NCBI GenBank assembly: GCA_022792335.1
Contig: JAAWAV010000029.1
Span: 1-42,707 of the forward strand
Length of the DNA: 42,707 nt
Source: Lachnospiraceae bacterium
Lineage (GTDB): Bacteria; Bacillota; Clostridia; Lachnospirales; Lachnospiraceae
Reading direction: 5' to 3'
Part shown: piece by piece, positions 23,829 through 31,012 of the stretch
Numbering within the stretch: the first letter of the stretch is position 1
Layout of the letters: each line of letters opens with the position of its first letter
Program-made: the position numbers and the translations under genes
The notes under the pieces: model-generated
Databases searched by the model: none
The model's input: the letters and a program-made list of their open reading frames with translations, nothing else
What the model was told of the DNA's origin: nothing

Positions 23829-24848
23829 TTAAAGAGATACCGTTCCTCCCGTTTCATTTGACAGGAAACCATCCCGCTCCAAAAGCGCCTTCGCTGCCGC
23901 CCCAATTTCTGAAAACACTGCCAGAAAAAACGGATCCGGGCAATCCTCTTCCCGAGGAATCGGGCAACGGACCATCCGCTCCAAAAGCCCTTTTTCTTCC
24001 AGCCATCTCTCAAACCGCTCTGTACGTATAAGGCTGCCTGACGACTCCTGCCCCGGAACATATAGTCTGTTGCATAGGCAAAGCAGTCCTTCCTTTCTGA
24101 ACAGGCTGTTCCCCATATCGATAATCATATACCGATATCCTCCCGCCTTTGCCAGGCTCTGAAAAAAACCTGCCTCATAAGGCTCCCCGTCCCGGTACAA
24201 ATCTTCCGCCGCTCCCGCCGGAGTCAGATATTCAGCCTCTCCCCACTGGCACAGGGCTGACTGTAGCCTGACTGGGGAAAGTTCTCCCTGGCTGTAATAA
24301 TAATAAAGTTCCGAAAGTTCTGCCTCTGTGCCCCCCTCTCCCAAAAGTTCCGGCAAGCAGGAAAATTCATCCAGCGTAAGAAATAACGTGCGTCCCTGTT
24401 TTGCCAAAAACCTGCTGATGCAAAGCCCCAAAGAAGTCTTTCCACAACCATGAAGTGGGGAAACGATTCCGATAAATACTGTTTCCAGATTTGTATCAGA
24501 AGAGACTCCAAGCCCTGTCAGCCGGTCTCCGCCAAGTTTTAGCATCCGTTTCCAGATTTCTTCCGCCGACTGATATTTGTCAATGCAAGGGCTCTCCATC
24601 TCTGTCGCCTCCCCCCTGTTGTCTGAAAGAATCACCGTCCATACTTTATAATTTTTACAGAGAATCTCTGCATCCGGTTCTGCCAGTACGCCATCCAGGC
24701 CGCCGGATTCCAGACATTCTTTCAACGTTTCCTTTTTCGTAAACGCCTTCACCTCCAGGCCATCTTTGCATCTTCTTCGGATATAACCTGCCAATTTCCG
24801 GATATATTCTCCTTCCTTGCCATAAATGCCGATACAGGTCCGTTTCAA
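23829..24848 (-). CDS. tadZ: TadZ/CpaE-like ATPase
   Basis: The 339-residue protein has an N-terminal receiver-like domain (about 1-105) without an obvious phosphorylation site, and a ParA/MinD-like domain with a nucleotide loop H133-G-C-G-K-T-S-L140. This loop lacks the usual first lysine of the deviant Walker A (K-G-G-x-G-K), so it may bind nucleotide atypically. TadZ proteins place the pilus machinery in the cell. It lies directly upstream of the TadA ATPase gene, as in other Tad operons. Confidence 0.8.
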   Translation of the reverse strand: MKRTCIGIYGKEGEYIRKLAGYIRRRCKDGLEVKAFTKKETLKECLESGGLDGVLAEPDAEILCKNYKVWTVILSDNRGEATEMESPCIDKYQSAEEIWKRMLKLGGDRLTGLGVSSDTNLETVFIGIVSPLHGCGKTSLGLCISRFLAKQGRTLFLTLDEFSCLPELLGEGGTEAELSELYYYYSQGELSPVRLQSALCQWGEAEYLTPAGAAEDLYRDGEPYEAGFFQSLAKAGGYRYMIIDMGNSLFRKEGLLCLCNRLYVPGQESSGSLIRTERFERWLEEKGLLERMVRCPIPREEDCPDPFFLAVFSEIGAAAKALLERDGFLSNETGGTVSL

Positions 24849-24954
24849 ACCGTTTTTCCTCCCTCTTTCTTCCTTTTTTCTTCTCTTCTTCTATTTCTCT
24901 CTTTTATCCATTTCTCTTAACCGTCCTTTCCCCTGCCAGGTACTATCCGTTTCC

Positions 24955-25515
24955 TCACCAGGATAACTGCTGCCACCATAGAAGATATCCCGCCAGGAGT
25001 ACTGGCGCAAAAGGAATGGTTCCCTCCATATTTTGTTCCTTTCTGTAAGGAACCCATCGATTACAGGAAATACATTGCCCGAACCAGGCCAGAAATCCGC
25101 CCATCCTCCGTCGAAAACTTTGGGTGCGAATCATGTAGAAAACAGATAAGATACTTCCGAAAAACAGGCTATAACAGATACAGCGAATAAAAGCCCCAAG
25201 CCCCATAAAGGCAGCCATAATGCTACATAGTTTCACGTCGCCAGCTCCGGTCATCCGAAGTCGCCAGGCCGGAATCAGAATCAGCGATACTGCTGCCGCC
25301 CGTCCAAGATAACTCACTGCCGACTGCCAGTCCTCCGGAAAGCAGACTGTAGAGTCTGCCGCCAAAGATACTACCCCCGAAATCGGAAGCATTCCCCATC
25401 CTGCCAGTAAAAGCCCAGTCAAAAACCAGCTTCCCAGCCAGATGTTCGGTATCCGCCGCCACAGAATATCCGTCACTGCCGCCGTCAGACATACCACAAA
25501 AAACAGGTATTCCAC
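24955..25515 (-). CDS. A24-family prepilin peptidase, first gene of the Tad operon
   Basis: A membrane protein of 186 residues with the two aspartate motifs of A24 peptidases: T-D-x-x-x-R-R-I-P-N near residue 16 and G-A-G-D-V-K near residue 90. The start is taken as GTG at 25515 because GGAGG sits six bases before it; ATG at 25521 touches the ribosome binding site, and the further upstream ATG lies inside the promoter. The protein would process Flp and TadE-like prepilins. A second, smaller A24 peptidase is encoded at 16973-17410 in the same operon. Confidence 0.87.
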   Translation of the reverse strand: MEYLFFVVCLTAAVTDILWRRIPNIWLGSWFLTGLLLAGWGMLPISGVVSLAADSTVCFPEDWQSAVSYLGRAAAVSLILIPAWRLRMTGAGDVKLCSIMAAFMGLGAFIRCICYSLFFGSILSVFYMIRTQSFRRRMGGFLAWFGQCISCNRWVPYRKEQNMEGTIPFAPVLLAGYLLWWQQLSW

Positions 25516-25590
25516 CGACATCCTCCACTTATTAAAATAGACATTTTGGAATTTCGTCCCGAAACAGGACAAGTTCGATTTGATGGTTCG

Positions 25591-25619
25591 ATTATGCACG
25601 AAACCGGCCGGTTTGTCAA
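25591..25619 (-). promoter_or_regulatory. Tad operon promoter with palindromic spacer
   Basis: On the minus strand TTGACA (25619-25614) and CATAAT (25596-25591) are separated by 17 bases. The spacer contains AAACCGGCCGGTTT (25601-25614), a perfect 14-bp palindrome overlapping the end of the -35 element. A dimeric regulator bound there would block RNA polymerase. The first peptidase start lies about 70 bases downstream. Confidence 0.75.
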
Positions 25620-25672
25620 TAACTTTTGAAGAGTTTCCAGATTTTTTATTTTTTTATAATTACAGATAATTT

Positions 25673-25715
25673 CGGGCAATTTTACCCCTTAAAGTATTGA
25701 GAGTAAAATTGCCCG
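25673..25715. repeat. Perfect 13-bp inverted repeat upstream of the Tad promoter
   Basis: CGGGCAATTTTAC (25673-25685) is inverted at 25703-25715 with a 17-base loop. No T run follows on either strand, so it is a poor intrinsic terminator for the gene at 25737; it could be a regulator site or an mRNA 3' end structure. Confidence 0.7.
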
Positions 25716-25736
25716 CACCACAATCCACAGATCCAA

Positions 25737-26588
25737 TCAGACACTGATATCCAAAGACATACCGTCTACAGCCGCCATCTCTCCTCCTGCAACTGCGTCC
25801 ATCCCGGCCGCCATTTCCGTCACAGACGGCATCGAAGCGCTACTGCCCCCGGCAAGAGCAGCCATCGTTTCGGCAGATGCTTCTTTTTCATCCTCTGCAA
25901 GTTCTTTTGCAGCATAATTTTTTTCGTCTCTGCGGCGTTTTTTCCGTCTGCTTTTCAGTTCATCAGCCAAACCATCCGCTTTTTTCTGTTCCTTTTTCTC
26001 CAATGCCCGCTTTTTCTCCAGTTCGAGCTGTTCTTCTTTGCTCAGATGCTTCAGCTTCTTTTCAATTCGCTTCATCAGCTTTTCCATCCGGCGAATTTGT
26101 CTGGCTACCTTTTTCGCATCCTCGCCTTCACTGGAGGCAGCCGCCGCCTTCAGACTGGCCAAAGCACGTATGGCCTTACCCGATACCTGCAGCACATCCA
26201 ACTTTGTCTCAGCCTTGGCCAGCATGGCTGCAAGCTGACCGACAGAGTCCTCCGGGGCAGAAGTTTTCATTTGAAAATTATCGGAATCCTTGGACGTCTT
26301 ATCCGCGTAAAGTCCGGGAAACATCGTTTCCTTCTGCTTGATAGAAGAAAGAAAAACATCTGTCCTGAGCCCTTCCGCGCCGGTCCCTTCCTCTACTTTA
26401 TACTTTTCCGCCGTATCGGCTCCCGCTTTCGAAGTTTCTTTGGAACTATCTCCGCTTTTGACGCCTTCCGCTCCCTCTTCAAGGCCTTTTGCTTCTGATA
26501 TATTCGTTCTTTTCCCGTCGGCTATTTGCCTGGCAAGCTGATAGGCCGTTCCGTTTCCCCAGGCCCTCCCCGTCGCTGTTGTTTTCAT
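25737..26588 (-). CDS. Charged coiled-coil protein, unknown function
   Basis: I do not recognise this 283-residue protein. It has no signal peptide or membrane segment. Residues 1-115 are polar and Gly/Ser/Glu/Lys-rich; about 155-235 form a strongly basic coiled coil (R-R-M-E-K-L-M-K-R-I-E-K-K-L-K-H-L); the last 50 residues are Ala/Gly/Met-rich and ordered poorly. ATG at 26588 is chosen over the upstream start at 26621 because GGAGG lies eight bases before it. The gene is divergent from the DUF2508-like gene and upstream of the Tad operon. The link to the pilus is positional only. Confidence 0.72.
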   Translation of the reverse strand: MKTTATGRAWGNGTAYQLARQIADGKRTNISEAKGLEEGAEGVKSGDSSKETSKAGADTAEKYKVEEGTGAEGLRTDVFLSSIKQKETMFPGLYADKTSKDSDNFQMKTSAPEDSVGQLAAMLAKAETKLDVLQVSGKAIRALASLKAAAASSEGEDAKKVARQIRRMEKLMKRIEKKLKHLSKEEQLELEKKRALEKKEQKKADGLADELKSRRKKRRRDEKNYAAKELAEDEKEASAETMAALAGGSSASMPSVTEMAAGMDAVAGGEMAAVDGMSLDISV

Positions 26589-26638
26589 ATGCCTGACCTC
26601 CTTCCATAAGTGATTTTGCATATAACCTTTATTATATA

Positions 26639-26651
26639 TATCGGCCCGATA
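26639..26651. promoter_or_regulatory. Short palindrome between divergent genes
   Basis: TATCGG-C-CCGATA is a perfect six-base dyad around one base, beside a TATAAT-like box on the minus strand. It is a possible operator for the coiled-coil gene at 25737-26588; support is the symmetry alone. Confidence 0.35.
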
Positions 26652-26739
26652 CCCAAAAGAAAAAAGAAAATCTTCTCTGTCTGTTGCGTATAATCTCCTT
26701 TGTTTTTTCCAATACTTGGGTTAGAGAGGAGATTTTGCC

Positions 26740-26931
26740 ATGAAACGAGCGGAATTATGGAAGGATATCCGGCAGACAAAGGAAACCATCGACAATGCCC
26801 TGAATAATTTTGACCAGGTCACAGACCCGGCTCTTATTGATTACTACAGCTATACCTTAAAAGCTGCCGGGATTCGTTATCAGTTTCTTTTAAAACAGGC
26901 GAAGCGTCTCAATCTGAGTGTGCCGGAATAG
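26740..26931 (+). CDS. DUF2508/YaaL-like small protein
   Basis: The 63-residue protein is wholly alpha-helical by composition and matches the DUF2508 pattern: an N-terminal helix, the D-P-A-L-I-D-Y-Y turn, and the C-terminal Y-x-F-L-L-K-Q-A-K-R helix. The function of this Firmicute family is unknown. AGAGGAG lies nine bases before the ATG. The gene stands alone between a divergent coiled-coil gene and the glucan operon. Confidence 0.72.
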   Translation: MKRAELWKDIRQTKETIDNALNNFDQVTDPALIDYYSYTLKAAGIRYQFLLKQAKRLNLSVPE

Positions 26932-27023
26932 CCTGTAATCAGATACCTCCGGAGCGTACATGCGGGAATCCTTCCCCTGATTCCTGCATGTTGCACAAAA
27001 AAAATGTGAAATTCGCAAATATC

Positions 27024-27052
27024 TTGACCTTATTCCCCATAATTGGTAAAAT
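27024..27052 (+). promoter_or_regulatory. Vegetative promoter of the glucan operon
   Basis: TTGACC (27024-27029) and TAAAAT (27047-27052) with 17-base spacing. AGGAGG follows at 27071, six bases before the ATG at 27083. Confidence 0.78.
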
Positions 27053-27082
27053 GTAAACAATAACAAAATCAGGAGGTAATCT

Positions 27083-28432
27083 ATGTCAGCCTGGTATGAC
27101 AACAGTGTTTTTTATCACATGTATCCTCTCGGAATGGTCGGCGCTCCGAAGGAAAACCATGAGGAACATCCGGCGAAACGGTTTTCACAACTGAATGCCT
27201 GGATTCCCCATTTAACGGAACTTGGCGTTTCCGCCATTTACATAGGACCCCTTTTTGAATCCACCAAACACGGCTATGACACCAGAGATTTTCATCTGGT
27301 GGACAGGAGGCTCGGTACCAACGACGATTTCAAACAGTTCGTAACCCTATGCCATGAAGCCGGTATTTATGTGGTGGTCGACGGGGTATTCAACCATACG
27401 GGAAGGGAATTTTTTGCTTTTAAAGACATCCAGGAACGCGGAGAGGCGTCTCCTTATAAGGACTGGTACAAAGGTGTGAATTTCTGGCAGGGGAGTCCCA
27501 TGGGTGATTCCTTTTCTTATGAAGCGTGGCAGGGACACATGGAACTTCCCGCCTTAAATCACTGGACTTTGGCCGTCCGGGAGCATCTTCTGGATGCCGT
27601 CTCTTTCTGGGTAAAAGAATTTGATATCGACGGCATCCGCCTGGACTGCGCCAATGTCCTGGATTTTGACTTTATGAAAGCGCTCCGGGGACACTGCGAC
27701 GCCCTGAAACCGGATTTCTGGCTTATGGGCGAGGTCATTCATGGAGATTACAGCCGATGGGCCAACGATTCCTTGCTCCATTCGGTGACTAACTATGAGC
27801 TACACAAGGGGCTCTATTCCGGCCACAACGATTATAACTGTTTTGAAATCGCGCATACCATCCGCAGACAGTCGGAGGCAAACGGCGGTATTTACCGGAA
27901 CATCAACCTGTATACGTTTGTGGATAACCACGATGAAAACAGGATTATGAGCAAGTTAAACAACAAGAAACATATTTCCACGGTATACACCATGCTCTTT
28001 ACCCTGCCTGGAATCCCTTCTATTTATTATGGTTCCGAGTGGGGAATTGAGGGGGCCAGAACTTCCACCTGCGACGACATGCTGCGGCCGGCCATCTCTC
28101 CGGATCAGTTTGAAGAGCTTCATACGGAACTGACAGACCATATCCAGTGGCTGGCCCGGCTCCACAAAAAGCTTCCGGCTCTGGGAACGGGAGCTTATAA
28201 AGAACTTCTTTTGACCAACCGCCAGTATGCCTATGCCCGTTCTCTGGGAGACGAGCATGTCGTTACTGCCGTAAACATCGACGATGCGCCTGCTTTACTC
28301 CAGTTCAGACTTCCCATAAACGCAGGGCTGGTCAAAGATCTTTTTACAGAAGAAGAAATTGCTTTGGAGGGCGGCAGTCTGACACTTTCCCTGGCGCCTT
28401 GCGAAAGCAAAATATTTAAGATTGTGGGGTAA
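27083..28432 (+). CDS. GH13 alpha-amylase family glycoside hydrolase
   Basis: The 449-residue protein is a GH13 (beta/alpha)8 enzyme with all four conserved regions: D100-G-V-F-N-H, G-I-R-L-D188-C-A-N (nucleophile Asp188), E217 in M-G-E-V-I-H (acid/base), and F-V-D-N-H-D284 (transition-state stabiliser). There is no signal peptide, so it acts in the cytoplasm on maltodextrin or glycogen-type glucans. The short N-terminus lacks the extra domain of neopullulanases. glgB starts seven bases after its stop, so the pair probably remodels the same polymer. The exact linkage specificity cannot be read from sequence. Confidence 0.93.
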   Translation: MSAWYDNSVFYHMYPLGMVGAPKENHEEHPAKRFSQLNAWIPHLTELGVSAIYIGPLFESTKHGYDTRDFHLVDRRLGTNDDFKQFVTLCHEAGIYVVVDGVFNHTGREFFAFKDIQERGEASPYKDWYKGVNFWQGSPMGDSFSYEAWQGHMELPALNHWTLAVREHLLDAVSFWVKEFDIDGIRLDCANVLDFDFMKALRGHCDALKPDFWLMGEVIHGDYSRWANDSLLHSVTNYELHKGLYSGHNDYNCFEIAHTIRRQSEANGGIYRNINLYTFVDNHDENRIMSKLNNKKHISTVYTMLFTLPGIPSIYYGSEWGIEGARTSTCDDMLRPAISPDQFEELHTELTDHIQWLARLHKKLPALGTGAYKELLLTNRQYAYARSLGDEHVVTAVNIDDAPALLQFRLPINAGLVKDLFTEEEIALEGGSLTLSLAPCESKIFKIVG

Positions 28433-28438
28433 TGCTTT

Positions 28439-30319
28439 ATGGGAAAAACAACAGGGCTCATCACAGAAACTGACTGCTATCTCTTTGGAGAAGGCACACA
28501 TTATGAGATTTATGAAAAATTGGGCGCTCACCCGGCTAAGATCGGGGGAAAACAGGGAATCTATTTTGCCGTATGGGCTCCTCACGCTACTTCAGTCACT
28601 GTGATTGGAGAATTTAACAACTGGTCCGTCGACGCTCATCCGATGAATCCCATCGGAACCTCCGGCATCTGGGAGCTTTTCACTGCCGACGCCGTTCCTG
28701 GCGGGCTTTATAAATACGCCATTACTACCGTTACAGGGAAAACGCTTCATAAGGCGGATCCTTACGCCTCCTGGGCAGAACTTCGTCCAGGCACGGCTTC
28801 TCGCATCAGTCCGCCCTCTTCTTTTATATGGAAAGACGGACGATGGATGGAAAAGCGGAAAGGCAATCTGGCCACTCTCGGACCGCTGTCGATCTATGAA
28901 GTCCATCTGGGTTCCTGGAAGCGAAATGGGGAAAACTTCCTCTCTTACAGAGAGCTGGCAAAAGAGTTGGCTGTCTATGTAAAAGATATGGGTTATACTC
29001 ATGTGGAAATTCTCGGCCTTCTGGAATATCCCTTCGACGGCTCCTGGGGGTATCAGGTTACCGGCTATTATGCCCCTACGTCCCGCTACGGAACTCCGGA
29101 GGATTTCCGGTATTTCATTGATTACATGCACAGAAAAGGCATCGGAGTCATTTTGGACTGGGTTCCCGCCCATTTTCCCCGTGACGCCCATGGGCTGGCG
29201 GATTTTGACGGTTGCCCACTCTACGAATATGCCGATCCTAAAAAGGGAGAGCACCCTGATTGGGGTACGAAAATCTTTGATTACGAAAAGCATGAGGTTT
29301 CCAATTTCCTCATCGCCAATGCCCTCTATTGGGTAGAAAAATTCCATGTGGACGGACTCCGGGTGGATGCGGTGGCTTCCATGCTTTATCTGGATTATGG
29401 GAAACAGGACGGCCAGTGGATCGCCAATAAGTACGGCGGTCACGAAAACCTGGAGGCCATTGAGTTTTTTAAACATTTAAACAGCATTATGAAGCAGCGC
29501 AATCCCGGCAGTATGATCATCGCTGAAGAATCCACGGCGTGGCCCAAGGTCACAGAGCCGCCGGAATACGACGGTCTTGGCTTCACCTTTAAATGGAATA
29601 TGGGATGGATGCATGACTTTCTGGAATATATGAAGCTAGATCCCTTCTTCCGCAAAGCCAACCACAGTAAGATGACCTTTGGGATGACCTATGCCTGCAG
29701 CGAAAACTTTATTCTGGTTCTCTCCCACGACGAGGTAGTCCATCTGAAATGCTCCATGTTAAACAAAATGCCCGGCTATCATCCGGACAAATTTGCCAAT
29801 CTGAAAGTGGGCTATACCTTTATGATGGGGCATCCTGGTAAAAAACTTCTGTTCATGGGGCAGGAATTTGGACAGCTTCGGGAATGGAGCGAGGAGCGGG
29901 AGCTCGACTGGTTCTTATTGAAAGAACCTCTCCACAAAGATCTGCAGCAGTATTTCCGGGATCTTCTCCACCTCTACCGGAAATACCCGGCCCTTTACAG
30001 CAAAGATTATGACTGGACCGGATTTGAATGGATCAACTGCGACGACGCCGATCGGAGTATTTTCAGCTTTGTGAGAAAGGGCTATTCCGGCCGGAACAAT
30101 CTGCTGTTCGTCTGCAACTTTACTCCTGTAGAGCGGCCTGATTACCGGGTCGGCGTACCGAAAAAGGGAAGATATACCCTTCTTCTGGACAATAAACACG
30201 GCCTCCTGGAAAAAGACTTTAAGCGTGTGTTCACCGCTACCAAGAAGGAATGCGACGGCAGAGATTATTCTTTCGCCTATCCGCTGCCAGCCTATGGAAC
30301 GGCTGTCTTTAAGTATTAA
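28439..30319 (+). CDS. glgB: 1,4-alpha-glucan branching enzyme
   Basis: GlgB transfers alpha-1,4 chains to alpha-1,6 positions in glycogen. The 626-residue protein has an N-terminal CBM48 domain (about 20-110), a GH13 catalytic barrel with D-G-L-R-V-D310-A-V-A-S (nucleophile), I-A-E363-E-S-T (acid/base) and L-S-H-D-E-V-V-H near residue 425, and a C-terminal all-beta domain. Length and motifs are standard for the short bacterial form. No glgC, glgD, glgA or glgP gene is in the window. Confidence 0.96.
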   Translation: MGKTTGLITETDCYLFGEGTHYEIYEKLGAHPAKIGGKQGIYFAVWAPHATSVTVIGEFNNWSVDAHPMNPIGTSGIWELFTADAVPGGLYKYAITTVTGKTLHKADPYASWAELRPGTASRISPPSSFIWKDGRWMEKRKGNLATLGPLSIYEVHLGSWKRNGENFLSYRELAKELAVYVKDMGYTHVEILGLLEYPFDGSWGYQVTGYYAPTSRYGTPEDFRYFIDYMHRKGIGVILDWVPAHFPRDAHGLADFDGCPLYEYADPKKGEHPDWGTKIFDYEKHEVSNFLIANALYWVEKFHVDGLRVDAVASMLYLDYGKQDGQWIANKYGGHENLEAIEFFKHLNSIMKQRNPGSMIIAEESTAWPKVTEPPEYDGLGFTFKWNMGWMHDFLEYMKLDPFFRKANHSKMTFGMTYACSENFILVLSHDEVVHLKCSMLNKMPGYHPDKFANLKVGYTFMMGHPGKKLLFMGQEFGQLREWSEERELDWFLLKEPLHKDLQQYFRDLLHLYRKYPALYSKDYDWTGFEWINCDDADRSIFSFVRKGYSGRNNLLFVCNFTPVERPDYRVGVPKKGRYTLLLDNKHGLLEKDFKRVFTATKKECDGRDYSFAYPLPAYGTAVFKY

Positions 30320-30377
30320 ACCTACCGCAGTACTCACGCTTTGCTGGGGCAGGCTATAATCCCTGCGGAGCGTTTTT

Positions 30378-30402
30378 GTTTCATAGGACGTTCCTATGAA
30401 AC
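30378..30402. repeat. 11-bp inverted repeat after glgB
   Basis: GTTTCATAGGA (30378-30388) is perfectly inverted at 30392-30402 around CGT. It directly precedes the stronger terminator at 30409 and might be a transcript 3' structure or a binding site. Confidence 0.6.
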
Positions 30403-30408
30403 ATAGAA

Positions 30409-30464
30409 AAGAGGCTGCCAAAAACCGTCTGGTTCCAGAACGAATCGGTTTTTGGCAGCCTCTT
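30409..30464. terminator. Bidirectional terminator between glgB and the MarR gene
   Basis: A perfect 19-bp inverted repeat (30409-30427 with 30446-30464) built from AAGAGGCTGCCAAAAACCG. The stem arms carry A and T runs on both sides. It ends both convergent genes. Confidence 0.85.
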
Positions 30465-30481
30465 GATTGTCCGCATAACGA

Positions 30482-30934
30482 TCATATTCCCCGCTCTTTT
30501 GCGTACTCCTCAAAAAAATGGTCCAGATTGACAAGGGCCTGTACCAGGAGTTTTGTCTCTTTCTCATCTATCCCTTTCACGAGGGCCTCTGTCATCTTCC
30601 GGTGAAACTCTGCATGATGTTTATAGGCCAATTTTCCCTTCGCCGTCAGCATAATATAAACGACCCGGCGATCCTGTTCGCTCCGTTCTCGCTTTACATA
30701 CCCCTTTTTTACCAGGCTGTTCATAGAAATCGTCAGCGTCCCGGTGGTAACACGGAGTTGTTTTGCAATGGCCGACATGTTTTTCGGGGTCCCAAGGCCG
30801 ATCGCTTCAATCACATGCATATCATTATTGGTAATATCCTGAAAAGGCTCTGTAATGATACATTTTTCTTCAATATCCATAATATCATTAAACAGTTTCA
30901 CCAGTATATGATTAAAGGTCGTATAACTGTCCAT
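30482..30934 (-). CDS. MarR family regulator, FabT-like
   Basis: The 150-residue protein (ATG at 30934) has a MarR winged helix: the recognition segment M-S-A-I-A-K-Q-L-R-V-T-T-G-T-L-T near residues 60-75 and the wing with R-S-E-Q-D-R-R-V-V-Y near 86-95. The sequence around I-E-E-K, M-H-V-I-E-A-I-G and G-T-L-T closely recalls FabT, the repressor of fatty acid synthesis genes in Firmicutes. However, no fab genes are nearby, so its targets lie elsewhere. The longer start (TTG at 30964) is less likely. It faces glgB across a shared terminator. Confidence 0.88.
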   Translation of the reverse strand: MDSYTTFNHILVKLFNDIMDIEEKCIITEPFQDITNNDMHVIEAIGLGTPKNMSAIAKQLRVTTGTLTISMNSLVKKGYVKRERSEQDRRVVYIMLTAKGKLAYKHHAEFHRKMTEALVKGIDEKETKLLVQALVNLDHFFEEYAKERGI

Positions 30935-31012
30935 TTTCTCGCCCCGTCTCTCATAAATTTCCAAAATTCTCTCTGGCTATACAGTAACACATTTGGATAA
31001 AAAGCACAAGCT

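Noticed and set aside
25586..25595. GGTTCGATTA, reminiscent of a tRNA T-loop
   Set aside because: No acceptor, D or anticodon arms can be folded around it; it lies in the Tad promoter.
28592..29476. 294-codon minus-strand frame
   Set aside because: Antisense shadow of glgB, whose catalytic motifs are all on the plus strand.
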